Shown here piece after piece: positions 1 through 7,070 of a stretch of DNA of 64,000 nucleotides. Origin of the DNA: JB111 sp049856175 (GTDB lineage Bacteria; Actinomycetota; Actinomycetes; Actinomycetales; Actinomycetaceae); contig NZ_JBNDNA010000004.1 of assembly GCF_049856175.1 (NCBI RefSeq), positions 186,001 through 250,000 of the forward strand, read 5' to 3'. A model generated the notes under the pieces. That model worked only from the letters and a program-made list of their open reading frames with translations, searched no databases and was not told the origin of the DNA. Each line of letters begins with the position of its first letter. The first letter of the stretch is position 1. Both the position numbers and the translations under genes were made by a program.

Positions 1-167
1 CCGGGGACGAGCCGGACGCGGGCGACGGCCTCCTTGCGGCGGCCCAGGGCCTGACCGGGGGCGGTGATCGAGGCGCCGGCACCCTCGGGGGCCGACTCGC
101 TCTCTGACGTGTAGGTGGCGGGCGCGTCGTCTGCGTCGACGTCGAACTCGGTGGTGGGCTCGGCCAC
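1..167 (-). CDS. rpsI: 30S ribosomal protein S9, N-terminal part (cut by window edge)
   Basis: Only the first 55 or so codons are present; the gene runs off the left edge. The GTG start at 167 follows an AGGAG ribosome site. The protein begins with an acidic, Ala/Ser-rich tail of about 40 residues and then enters the S9 core with the motif GRRKEAVARVRLVPG, typical of the family's beginning (GRRKxAxARVRL). Such N-terminal tails are common in actinobacterial S9. It lies 29 bp downstream of rplM, the conserved L13-S9 pair. Confidence 0.93.
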   Translation of the reverse strand, partial: MAEPTTEFDVDADDAPATYTSESESAPEGAGASITAPGQALGRRKEAVARVRLVP

Positions 168-196
168 GGTTCTCCTCGTGGGTCTCGGTGGTGGGC

Positions 197-655
197 TCAG
201 GCCTTGGCGGGCTGCTGAGCGACCTGGTCAATGACGAACGGCTGCGGCTGCTGGGCCGCGTGCGGGTGCTCGGGGCCCGCGTAGATCTTGAGCTTGTCGA
301 GCTGCTGACGACCCAGGGTCGTCCTCGGCAGCATCCCGCGCACGGCGCGCTCGACGGCGCGCGTCGGGTGCTTGGCCAGCATCTCCACGTACGTCGTCGA
401 CTTGAGCCCGCCCGGGAACCCGGAGTGGGTGTAGGTCTTCTTGTCCGCCAGCTTGGCGCCGGTCAGGGCGACCTTGTCCGCGTTGACCACGACGACGAAG
501 TCGCCGCCGTCGACGTGCGGGGCGAAGGTCGGCTTGTGCTTCCCACGGAGCAGGGTGGCGACCTGGCTGGCCAGGCGGCCCAGGACCACGTCGGTGGCGT
601 CGATGACGTGCCACTGCCGCGTGACGTCGCCGGGCTTGGGTGTGTACGTGCGCAC
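197..655 (-). CDS. rplM: 50S ribosomal protein L13
   Basis: Encodes 152 residues, close to the usual 147. The protein opens VRTYTPKPGDVTRQWHVID and contains DVVLGRLASQVATLLRGKHK and the C-terminal LKIYAGPEHPHAAQQP, all family hallmarks. The reading frame stays open to 880, but the GTG at 655 is chosen because VRTYTPKPGDV matches the actinobacterial start. L13 binds 23S rRNA early in large-subunit assembly. It is the first gene of the rplM-rpsI operon. Confidence 0.95.
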   Translation of the reverse strand: MRTYTPKPGDVTRQWHVIDATDVVLGRLASQVATLLRGKHKPTFAPHVDGGDFVVVVNADKVALTGAKLADKKTYTHSGFPGGLKSTTYVEMLAKHPTRAVERAVRGMLPRTTLGRQQLDKLKIYAGPEHPHAAQQPQPFVIDQVAQQPAKA

Positions 656-815
656 GGGCGTATGCCTCACTACTACTGTCGGCGTTCTTGACGAACGGGT
701 GCGGCGCTCGTGGGCGCCACCACCAATGGTCGGTTGCTTCGTGCCGTGGTCATCCTCGGCGCGACTCCGGCGAGTGGGAGGCACCGGGCGCACGAGGGAC
801 GTACGACGACTCCCC

Positions 816-821
816 AGGGTA
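816..821 (-). promoter_or_regulatory. candidate -10 element for rplM-rpsI
   Basis: Read on the minus strand this is TACCCT, a TAnnnT box of the kind used by the main sigma factor of actinobacteria, about 160 bp upstream of rplM. No convincing -35 hexamer lies 16-18 bp upstream. The rest of the 298-bp gap between rplM and truA shows only the truA terminator candidate. Confidence 0.35.
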
Positions 822-900
822 GCCCACGCGGCCGGGTCGCGGGAGGTCCCGCCGTCGATCGCGCTCGTGACGGTGGCCACGGCGCGCTCAGGACGGCGTG

Positions 901-938
901 CCGTCGGTGTCGTGCGTGCGGCCCGTGCCCACCGACGG
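901..938 (-). terminator. candidate hairpin terminator after truA
   Basis: CCGTCGGTG at 901-909 pairs exactly with CACCGACGG at 930-938, leaving a 20-nt loop that can pair further internally. It lies 16 bp beyond the truA stop codon. No U-run follows, as is common at this GC content. Confidence 0.4.
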
Positions 939-953
939 TGCGGTCGGACCCCG

Positions 954-1991
954 TCAGGGCGACGCCTCGTCCTCGTCGAGCGTGCGGACGCGTCGCGCGG
1001 CCCGGGCCCGCTCGGAGAGGAGCTCGTCCGCGGGGTAGCCGACCCCCTCGAGCGTGAGCCCGTGGGCGGGCGCGACGTCGACGCCGGCGGTCCGGCTCCG
1101 CAGCGCGAGCGCCTCCGCCGGCCAGGTCACCGGCCGCCTCCCCTCGCCCACGGCCAGCAGGGCGCCGGCGAGCGATCGGACCATCGAGTGGCAGAAGGCG
1201 TCGGCGCGCACGGTGAGGACGACGAGCCCGGCGTCCGGGCCGGCGTCCGCCCGCTCCACGGCGAGTGACTCGAGGGTGCGGATCGTCGTCGCCCCCTCCC
1301 GGGGCCGGCAGAACGACAGGAAGTCGTGCTCGCCGACGAGGCCGGCGGCCGCCCGTCCCATCGCTGCGCCGTCGAGGGCGCGCGGGTGCCACAGGACGGC
1401 GCCACGGCGCACGGGGTCCCGCGTGGCGACGCTGTCGCTCACCCGGTAGGCGTAGCGCCGCCAGGTGGCCGAGAAGCGCGCGTCGAAGCCCGGCGGGGCG
1501 GGGCGCACGCCGTGCACGACGACGTCGCTCGCCCCTCGCGGGCCGCTCGCCGAGCGCGCGAGCACCCCCGCGAGCCGCGTGCGGAGCGCGTCCGCGGGGT
1601 CCCGGTCCGTCCGGCCCGGCACCGCCGCCCATGCCTCCGCCGGCACGTCGACGTGCGCGACCTGGTGGTGCGCGTGCACGCCTGCGTCGGTGCGGCCGGC
1701 GACGGTGAGACGCAGCCCGGGCACGCGCAGGACGGTCGTCAGAGCCGCGGTGAGCTCACCCTCGACGGTGCGCAGGGCGGGCTGCGCGGCCCAGCCGGAG
1801 AAGGCGGTGCCGTCGTAGGCGAGGTCGAGCCGGACGCGCAGGGTCTCCGCGGCGTGCCGCCAGGCGGCCCCGGCGGCCCCGACGGCCCCAACGGCCCCGA
1901 CGGCCCCGACGGCCCGCGAAGCGTCCACGCCGGCACCCGGAGCGTCCCGCACGGCGTCCGCGGGCTCGGCGCCGGTCCCGTCGTCTCGCAC
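954..1991 (-). CDS. truA: tRNA pseudouridine(38-40) synthase TruA
   Basis: Isomerises uridines 38-40 in the tRNA anticodon stem-loop. The catalytic aspartate lies in GRTDAGVHA (Asp102), and VRLDLAYDGTAFSGWAAQ at about 53-70 starts the catalytic fold. At 345 residues it is longer than typical TruA (about 250-290) because of a 50-residue N-terminal extension that includes an Ala-Val-Gly repeat (27-43). The GTG start at 1991 has no ribosome site, but a TACCCT box ends 6 nt before it, suggesting a leaderless mRNA that starts at the GTG. It lies between the rplQ and rplM units, as in many actinobacteria. Confidence 0.93.
   Translation of the reverse strand: MRDDGTGAEPADAVRDAPGAGVDASRAVGAVGAVGAVGAAGAAWRHAAETLRVRLDLAYDGTAFSGWAAQPALRTVEGELTAALTTVLRVPGLRLTVAGRTDAGVHAHHQVAHVDVPAEAWAAVPGRTDRDPADALRTRLAGVLARSASGPRGASDVVVHGVRPAPPGFDARFSATWRRYAYRVSDSVATRDPVRRGAVLWHPRALDGAAMGRAAAGLVGEHDFLSFCRPREGATTIRTLESLAVERADAGPDAGLVVLTVRADAFCHSMVRSLAGALLAVGEGRRPVTWPAEALALRSRTAGVDVAPAHGLTLEGVGYPADELLSERARAARRVRTLDEDEASP
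1871..1915. repeat. five 9-bp tandem units inside truA
   Basis: Units of consensus CGACGGCCC (first unit CGGCGGCCC, third CAACGGCCC) run head to tail and encode the Ala-Val-Gly repeat of the TruA N-terminal extension. The 9-bp period keeps frame, so slippage would change copy number without disrupting the gene. Confidence 0.8.
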
Positions 1992-1997
1992 CCGTGC

Positions 1998-2003
1998 AGG
2001 GTA
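1998..2003 (-). promoter_or_regulatory. -10 element of a probable leaderless truA promoter
   Basis: On the minus strand this is TACCCT, followed by 6 nt and then the truA GTG start. In actinobacteria a TAnnnT box 6-7 nt from the start codon usually marks transcripts that begin at the start codon. Confidence 0.5.
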
Positions 2004-2031
2004 GTCCGGCCCGCACGCGGTGATGAGGGGA

Positions 2032-2058
2032 CCTTCACGTCGCTCTCCCGGCCTTCAC
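2032..2058 (+). promoter_or_regulatory. direct repeat upstream of secreted-protein gene
   Basis: CCTTCAC occurs at 2032-2038 and again at 2052-2058, a 20-bp spacing (two helical turns), about 75-100 bp before the start of the next plus-strand gene. Half-sites on one helix face are typical of OmpR-type regulators, but two 7-bp copies could be chance. Confidence 0.25.
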
Positions 2059-2132
2059 CTCTGCGCCCGGCACGGTGTGGTCATCGAGGAAGTCCCCATC
2101 CCCCCGGATGGCGTACCAAGGAGAGAGAGACC

Positions 2133-2696
2133 ATGAGCAAGAAGCTGTGGATCACCACCGGCACCCTGTCGGCCGTCGCCATCATCGCGGGCGGATCGCT
2201 CGCCGTCGCGGACGACCGGGACGACCACCCCGCCGACCGCACGACGACCCAGCGCCAGACCGTCTCCGGACCGTCGCCGGCCTCGGCCGCGTCGACGGAC
2301 TCGGCCGCGTCCATCGACTCGGCCCCGTCGGCACCACGGGTGGAACTGGTCGGACCCGGGCGGTTCGCCCTCCCCGACTCCGCCTACAGCACCCGGACAG
2401 CGGTGAGCGCCCCGAGCCAGGCGTCCGCGGTCTCGGCGGCGAGCGCAGCATCGGCGCCGTCGCCCGCGTCCGGCCCGTCGCCCGCCTCCGCCCCGTCGGC
2501 GCCCTCCCCGGCACCCGCGCCGCGTCAGCAGGCACCCGCGGCTCCGGCCCCTGCACCCGCCCCGGCCCCTGCACCGGCCCCTGCACCCCGCCAGGCGCCC
2601 GTCTCGGCCGACTCGGGCTGGTCGGCGGACTCCCCGGCCTCGGCGCCCAGCGCGGACTCCGGCGCCTCGGCGCCGAGCGCCGACTCCGGGGACTGA
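2133..2696 (+). CDS. small secreted or anchored Ala/Ser/Pro-rich protein
   Basis: 187 residues of unknown function. The ATG at 2133 has a strong AAGGAG site 8 nt upstream. Residues 2-27 are a signal-like segment: KK, then a hydrophobic stretch with TGTLSAVAIIAGGSLAVA. The rest is low complexity: Asp/Thr-rich, then Ser-Ala repeats, a (PA)n stretch at about 128-152, and an acidic SADSG tail. It looks like an exported linker or stalk without a catalytic domain. It stands alone on the plus strand between minus-strand truA and rplQ. The same architecture recurs in the gene at 43490-43933. It has no cysteine lipobox or sortase motif, so cell attachment would have to be through an uncleaved N-terminus. 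Confidence 0.75.
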   Translation: MSKKLWITTGTLSAVAIIAGGSLAVADDRDDHPADRTTTQRQTVSGPSPASAASTDSAASIDSAPSAPRVELVGPGRFALPDSAYSTRTAVSAPSQASAVSAASAASAPSPASGPSPASAPSAPSPAPAPRQQAPAAPAPAPAPAPAPAPAPRQAPVSADSGWSADSPASAPSADSGASAPSADSGD

Positions 2697-2811
2697 CCCC
2701 GCTCGCGGCCAGGGGGCCACGAGCGGACGGCGTCCCGGAAGCGTGCGAGCCCGGGGCGCCTCCGTCCGGCGACGACGGTTCCTGAGGGGGTCCCGTCCAC
2801 GCGGGGACGGA

Positions 2812-2845
2812 CGACGGCCGCGGTGCGACGGCACCGCGGCCGTCG
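2812..2845 (+). terminator. hairpin terminator after the secreted-protein gene
   Basis: A perfect 15-bp stem (CGACGGCCGCGGTGC at 2812-2826 against its complement at 2831-2845) with a GACG loop, about 115 bp past the stop codon. The 314-bp gap 2697-3010 holds this and the rplQ terminator and no other recognisable gene. Confidence 0.7.
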
Positions 2846-2950
2846 GCGTCCCGAACGGTGGGACGCCCTGCCGGTGGTCCGCCGCTCCCCCACCGGCCCG
2901 GTCCACGGACGCACCGCCGACGCGTTGATCCACCGGCGTGCCGACGCACG

Positions 2951-2995
2951 AACGCCGGAGGGCGGACCACCCGTGGTGGTCCGCCCTCCGGCGTT
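2951..2995 (-). terminator. strong hairpin terminator of the rpoA-rplQ unit
   Basis: Two 20-bp arms (2951-2970 and 2976-2995) pair perfectly around a 5-nt loop. The right arm begins 15 bp beyond the rplQ stop codon. It is the longest perfect stem seen in the window and should block transcription in both directions. Confidence 0.85.
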
Positions 2996-3010
2996 GCTAC
3001 GTGCCCGGCG

Positions 3011-3649
3011 TCAGGCCTTGTCGGCCTCGTCCGCGCCGGCCTCCTCGGCGGCGTCGCTCGACGCGTCCGCCTCGTCCGCGGCGGGTGCCTCGTCCGCGGC
3101 GGGTGCCTCGTCCGCGGCGGGTGCCTCGGTCGCCTCGTCCGCGGCGGGCGCCTCGGTCTCGACGTCCTCGACGTCGGCGGTGGCGCCCGCGTCCTCGGCG
3201 ATCGGCTCGGCGGAGGTGGGGGCCTCGGCCGCCGGCGCGCTGCGCTGCGTGGCCTTGGTGGCCTCCTTGACGACGGCCTGCTTCGGCGAGACGGGCTCGA
3301 GGACGAGCTCGATCACGGCCATGGGGGCGTTGTCGCCCTTGCGGTTGCCGACCTTCGTGATGCGCGTGTAGCCGCCGTTGCGCTCCGCCATCTTCGGGGC
3401 GGTCTCGGCGAACAGGCCGTGGACGACGTTCTTGTCCGAGAGGTGACGCAGCACCCGCCGGCGCGAGGCCAGGTCGCCGCGCTTGGCGAACTGGACGAGG
3501 CGCTCGGCGAGCGGCTGGACGCGCTTGGCGCGCACGACCGTGGTGGTGATGCTGCCGTGCTCGAACAGGGACTGCGCGAGGTTGTTGAGCATGTGGCGCT
3601 CGTGCGACGGGCTACCACCCAGACGCGGACCCTTGGCGGGCTTGGGCAT
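3011..3649 (-). CDS. rplQ: 50S ribosomal protein L17 with long acidic tail
   Basis: The core (about residues 1-117) carries MPKPAKGPRLGGSPSHERHM, the RAKRVQPLAERLV region and YTRI near its end, as expected for L17. At 212 residues it is far longer than the bacterial norm (about 120-130). The excess is a C-terminal tail of Ala, Asp and Glu with a reiterated APAADEA unit. Such tails occur in several actinobacterial L17 proteins and are probably disordered and surface exposed. It is the last gene of the infA-rplQ unit, 42 bp after rpoA. Confidence 0.95.
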   Translation of the reverse strand: MPKPAKGPRLGGSPSHERHMLNNLAQSLFEHGSITTTVVRAKRVQPLAERLVQFAKRGDLASRRRVLRHLSDKNVVHGLFAETAPKMAERNGGYTRITKVGNRKGDNAPMAVIELVLEPVSPKQAVVKEATKATQRSAPAAEAPTSAEPIAEDAGATADVEDVETEAPAADEATEAPAADEAPAADEAPAADEADASSDAAEEAGADEADKA

Positions 3650-3691
3650 GATGACTCCTTGGGTGAATACGGTGCGCGATAGGTGGTGGGA

Positions 3692-4714
3692 TCAGGCGGG
3701 GTTCTCGGCGGAGAACCGGATGTCCCCGAAGTCGTCGTCCACCTCGGTGCCGCGGTGCTGGGCCAGGTCGAAGCCCGCCGGGCTGTCCTTGAGACCGAGG
3801 CCGAGCGTCTGCAGCTTCTCCTTGATCTCGTCGATCGACTTCGCACCGAAGTTGCGGATGTCGAGGAGGTCCGCCTCCGAGCGGGCGACGAGCTCGCCGA
3901 CGGAGTGGATGCCCTCACGCTTGAGGCAGTTGTACGAGCGGGAGAGCAGGCCGAGCTCCTCGATCGGGAGGGCCAGGTCCTGGGCCAGCTCGGTGTCCAT
4001 CGCCGACGGACCGATCTCGATGCCCTCGGCCTCGACGTTGAGCTCGCGCGCGAGCCCGAAGAGCTCGACGAGCGTCTTGCCGGCCGAGGCCAGCGCGTCA
4101 CGGGGGGTGATCGCGCTCTTCGTCTCGACGTCGACGACGAGCTTGTCGAAGTCCGTGCGCTGCTCGACACGGGTGGCCTCGACCTTGTAGCTGACCTTGA
4201 GGACGGGCGAGTAGATCGAGTCCACCGGGATGCGACCGATCTCGGCGTCGACCGACTTGTTCTGCTGGGCGGAGACGTAGCCACGGCCGCGCTCGACCGT
4301 CAGCTCGATCTCGAGCTTGCCCTTCGCGTTGAGCGTGGCGATGTGCAGGTCGGGGTTGTGGACCTCGACGCCGGCGGGCGGCGTGATGTCCTCGGCCGTC
4401 ACCGAGCCGGAGCCCTGCTTGCGCAGGTACATGACGACGGGCTCGTCGTTCTCGGAGGAGACGACGAGGTTCTTGATGTTGAGGATGATCTCGGAGACGT
4501 CCTCCTTGACCCCGGGCACGGTGGAGAACTCGTGCAGCACGCCGTCGATGCGGATCGAGGTGACGGCTGCACCGGGGATGGAGGACAGGAGCGTGCGGCG
4601 CATCGAGTTGCCGAGCGTGTAGCCGAAGCCCGGCTCGAGCGGCTCGATGACGAAGCGCGAACGCTGGTCGTCGACGACCTCTTCGGTGAGAACGGGGCGC
4701 TGTGCGATGAGCAC
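3692..4714 (-). CDS. rpoA: DNA-directed RNA polymerase alpha subunit
   Basis: 340 residues. The N-terminal dimerisation domain (about 1-230) includes EPLEPGFGYTLGNSMRRTLL. A flexible linker leads to the C-terminal domain (about 245-325) with LDIRNFGAKSIDEIKEKL, the helix-hairpin-helix that contacts UP elements and activators. Starts ATG at 4714 after a GAAAGGAA site. The spacer to rpsK contains hairpins where many bacteria carry rpsD. Confidence 0.97.
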   Translation of the reverse strand: MLIAQRPVLTEEVVDDQRSRFVIEPLEPGFGYTLGNSMRRTLLSSIPGAAVTSIRIDGVLHEFSTVPGVKEDVSEIILNIKNLVVSSENDEPVVMYLRKQGSGSVTAEDITPPAGVEVHNPDLHIATLNAKGKLEIELTVERGRGYVSAQQNKSVDAEIGRIPVDSIYSPVLKVSYKVEATRVEQRTDFDKLVVDVETKSAITPRDALASAGKTLVELFGLARELNVEAEGIEIGPSAMDTELAQDLALPIEELGLLSRSYNCLKREGIHSVGELVARSEADLLDIRNFGAKSIDEIKEKLQTLGLGLKDSPAGFDLAQHRGTEVDDDFGDIRFSAENPA

Positions 4715-4762
4715 GGTCGATCATTCCTTTCGGCGGGCATCCGCTATATGACGCCTCGCAGG

Positions 4763-4816
4763 CCGCGCGGACTCTGTCCGTCCGCGCGGGTCGTGCAGGG
4801 GCCCGCCCGTGGGCGG
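4763..4816 (-). promoter_or_regulatory. two hairpins in the rpsK-rpoA spacer
   Basis: CCGCGCGGAC (4763-4772) pairs with 4780-4789 around a 7-nt loop, and CCCGCCC pairs with GGGCGGG around a GT loop near 4802-4817. They sit in the 169-bp spacer between rpsK and rpoA. They could be a partial terminator or attenuator, a processing site, or a translational control element; the sequence does not decide. Confidence 0.4.
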
Positions 4817-4883
4817 GGCGACCCCGGTCCCGACGGGCGCCACGCGCGGTGCGCGGGTGCCGACGGGGCCGGGGCGGGAGGTC

Positions 4884-5291
4884 TCAGACCCGGCGTCGCT
4901 TGGGCGGCCGGCAGCCGTTGTGGGCCTGCGGCGTCACGTCCTGGATCGAGCCGACCTCGAGGCCGGTCGCCGTCAGCGAACGGATCGCGGTCTCGCGGCC
5001 CGAGCCGGGGCCCTTGACGAAGACGTCGACCTTCTTCATGCCGTGCTCCTGGGCGCGGCGGGCGGCCGCCTCGGCCGCGAGCTGCGCCGCGAACGGCGTG
5101 GACTTGCGGGAGCCCTTGAAGCCGACCTGGCCGGACGAGGCCCAGGCGATGACCGCACCGGACGGGTCCGTGATGGAGACGATCGTGTTGTTGAACGTCG
5201 ACTTGATGAAGGCGTTGCCGGCGGAGACGTTCTTCCGCTCCTTGCGACGCGGACGGCGGGCGGCCGTCGAGGTACGAGCCTTGGGAGGCAT
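4884..5291 (-). CDS. rpsK: 30S ribosomal protein S11
   Basis: 135 residues with ERKNVSAGNAFIKSTFNNTI, PFAAQLAAEAAARRAQEHG, VFVKGPGSGRETAIRSL and DVTPQAHNGCRPPKRRRV, a textbook S11. It binds the 16S rRNA platform at the mRNA exit side. Starts ATG at 5291, 78 bp after rpsM. rpoA rather than rpsD follows. Confidence 0.97.
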   Translation of the reverse strand: MPPKARTSTAARRPRRKERKNVSAGNAFIKSTFNNTIVSITDPSGAVIAWASSGQVGFKGSRKSTPFAAQLAAEAAARRAQEHGMKKVDVFVKGPGSGRETAIRSLTATGLEVGSIQDVTPQAHNGCRPPKRRRV

Positions 5292-5369
5292 GGGGTCTGT
5301 CCGTTCTCGCGAGGGTGTGGGTTGATCGGTGCGGCGCTCACACCGCGTGGCGGGCGCCGGCGGATGTGG

Positions 5370-5744
5370 CTACTTGGTCTTCTTCTTGCCGGCCACGGTC
5401 TTCTTCGGGCCCTTGCGGGTGCGCGCGTTCGTCTTGGTGCGCTGACCGCGGACGGGAAGACCGCGACGGTGGCGGATGCCCTGGTAGCTCCCGATCTCGA
5501 CCTTGCGACGGATGTCGGCGGCGATCTCGCGCCGCAGGTCACCCTCGATCTGATAGTTGCCCTCGATGTGGTCGCGCAGTGCGACGAGGTCGGCGTCGGT
5601 CATGTCCTTGACCCGCAGGTCCGGGCTGATGCCGGTCGCCTCGAGGGTCTTGGCCGCACGGGTGCGGCCGACGCCGTAGATGTAGGTGAGCGCCACTTCG
5701 AGCCGCTTCTCGCGGGGAAGATCGACGCCGGAAAGACGTGCCAA
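5370..5744 (-). CDS. rpsM: 30S ribosomal protein S13
   Basis: 124 residues. The motifs MARLSGVDLPREKRLEVALT, YIYGVGRTRAAKTLEATGI, GSYQGIRHRRGLPVRGQRTK and a Lys-rich end identify S13, which contacts P-site tRNA and the L5 bridge. Second-last small-subunit gene of the infA-rpmJ-rpsM-rpsK-rpoA-rplQ unit. Confidence 0.97.
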   Translation of the reverse strand: MARLSGVDLPREKRLEVALTYIYGVGRTRAAKTLEATGISPDLRVKDMTDADLVALRDHIEGNYQIEGDLRREIAADIRRKVEIGSYQGIRHRRGLPVRGQRTKTNARTRKGPKKTVAGKKKTK

Positions 5745-5891
5745 CTCGGGTCTCCTCGATCCGGTCCGGAGGTCCGATCACCCCGACCTCCCGCCTTGTG
5801 CGGGCCCCGGCCTCCGGACCAGGGGTGGCACGCGCGCCGCGCGTGCTGTCGGAATGTCGCCGACCGGGTCGCCCGGTCGACTTCCAGGGGT

Positions 5892-6005
5892 TCAGCCCTG
5901 GCGCTGCTTGTGGCGAAGGTTGTCGCAGATGACCATGACGCGACCGTGGCGACGGATCACCTTGCAGTTGTCGCAGATCTTCTTGACGCTGGGCTTGACC
6001 TTCAT
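5892..6005 (-). CDS. rpmJ: 50S ribosomal protein L36
   Basis: A 37-residue protein (MKVKPSVKKICDNCKVIRR...RHKQRQG) between infA and rpsM. Cys11, Cys14, Cys27 and His32 form the zinc knuckle, so this is the zinc-binding (C+) form of L36. ATG start at 6005 with a GAAGGACAC site. Position and sequence leave no doubt. Confidence 0.96.
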   Translation of the reverse strand: MKVKPSVKKICDNCKVIRRHGRVMVICDNLRHKQRQG

Positions 6006-6084
6006 GGTGGTGTGTCCTTCATCGTCGCTCGCCCGCCGGCCCGGGACGGGCTCGGGCGGCGTCGACGCTCGAGATGTGGATGGG

Positions 6085-6306
6085 TTACTTGTAGCGGTAG
6101 ACGATGCGGCCGCGGGTGAGGTCGTACGGGCTGAGCTCGACCACGACCCGGTCCTCGGGAAGGATCCGGATGTAGTGCTGACGCATCTTGCCCGAGATGT
6201 GAGCCAGCACCTTGTGCCCGTTGCTCAGCTCAACCCGGAACATCGCGTTCGGGAGTGCCTCGACGACACTGCCCTCGATCTCGATGACCCCGTCCTTCTT
6301 CGCCAT
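6085..6306 (-). CDS. infA: translation initiation factor IF-1
   Basis: 73 residues, the usual length, a single OB-fold: MAKKDGVIEIEGSVVEALP, then FRVELSNGHKVLAHISGKMR, and an end of DLTRGRIVYRYK. IF-1 occupies the ribosomal A site during initiation and stimulates IF-2 and IF-3. It heads the alpha-type operon here. The map gene, often directly upstream, is separated by a LuxR-type regulator. Confidence 0.97.
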   Translation of the reverse strand: MAKKDGVIEIEGSVVEALPNAMFRVELSNGHKVLAHISGKMRQHYIRILPEDRVVVELSPYDLTRGRIVYRYK

Positions 6307-6391
6307 GCTCTCCGCTCACGTCGTGGGTGGTGCTCCGACCGCGCCGTGCGGTCGCTCAGCCGTGCCGAGACACAGCCATGCCCAGCGGGCC

Positions 6392-6420
6392 ACTTTACGC
6401 CATGGCGCCTCGTCGCGGAA
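6392..6420 (-). promoter_or_regulatory. candidate infA promoter
   Basis: On the minus strand TTCCGC (6420-6415), a 17-bp gap and TAAAGT (6397-6392) form a -35/-10 pair. The -10 is good and the -35 moderate. It would give a leader of about 80 nt before infA. Confidence 0.45.
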
Positions 6421-6940
6421 CCGGGCGTCTCGGTGAGCCAGCGCACGTGCCGAGCTCGGGTGGGGCGAGATGGGCCCGACGGGCGCGCCGCCCCGGTCCC
6501 CCGCACGGGGGTGAGGGCGCGTGCGCGCCCCCACCCCCTGGACGTCGCGGCCGGACCCGGCCCCCGCCGTGCCCGCCCCTGACGTCCGCGCACGGTTGCC
6601 GGGCCCTTCCCTTCCCCGCATCCGCAGCTGTGCGCCGGCCGGGCGTGGCCCGGCCGGGGCCCGTGACCAGCTCGATCGGATGCGCCGCGCCGTGAGGCGC
6701 CCGGGGGACGCGTCCCTCGCGCGCGGACCGCCCGATCGTGGCCCTGGTCCGGGCCCGTACCCGGATCCAATCCGTTCCGACCACGCCTGCGCAGTAGGAC
6801 GAGCGCCGACACGTGCGCGCTCGGCCTCGAGAAGCGTCCACCCTGCGTCCAGGTGGGGTCCGGGCGGTGTCCAGAGGCACCGTGCCGTGAGCACCCGGGC
6901 CGGCAGCGGGCAGGGCACCGAGGCCCCACCTGCAGGCGTG
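6421..6940. other. non-coding gap upstream of infA, no gene recognised
   Basis: About 520 bp with no convincing gene. Open frames here are GC-rich shadow frames without a ribosome site or family resemblance. It ends where the repeat array derived from the LuxR gene 3' end begins. Confidence 0.6.
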
Positions 6941-7070
6941 CAGGAGCCCGAGCCGGGTCGCACGCTCGATCGCGGCGGCCCAGCTCCTCCTGCAGGAGCC
7001 CGATCCGGGTCACGTCCTACAGGAGCCCGATCCGGGTCACGTCCTACAGGAGCCCGAACCGGGTCACGTC
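6941..7070. repeat. reiterated copies of the downstream regulator's 3' end
   Basis: A 41-bp segment at 6941-6981 is identical to 7074-7114, the last coding part of the LuxR-type gene. Three 27-bp units follow at 6990-7016, 7017-7043 and 7044-7070, each starting CTACAGGAGCCCGA or CTGCAGGAGCCCGA and ending GGGTCACGTC. They abut the gene's stop codon at 7071-7073. On the minus strand the 27-bp units read, in frame with the gene, DVTRIGLL or DVTRFGLL followed by TAG or CAG, mimicking the real end ATRLGLL-stop. They are degenerate copies of the gene's terminus. Confidence 0.9.

Noticed and set aside
197..880. 227-residue version of L13
   Set aside because: Seventy-five extra residues upstream of VRTYTPKPGDV match nothing in L13; frame is open only because of GC content.
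6990..7070. Possible CRISPR array
   Set aside because: The 27-bp units are directly contiguous without spacers, and copies derive from an adjacent gene end.
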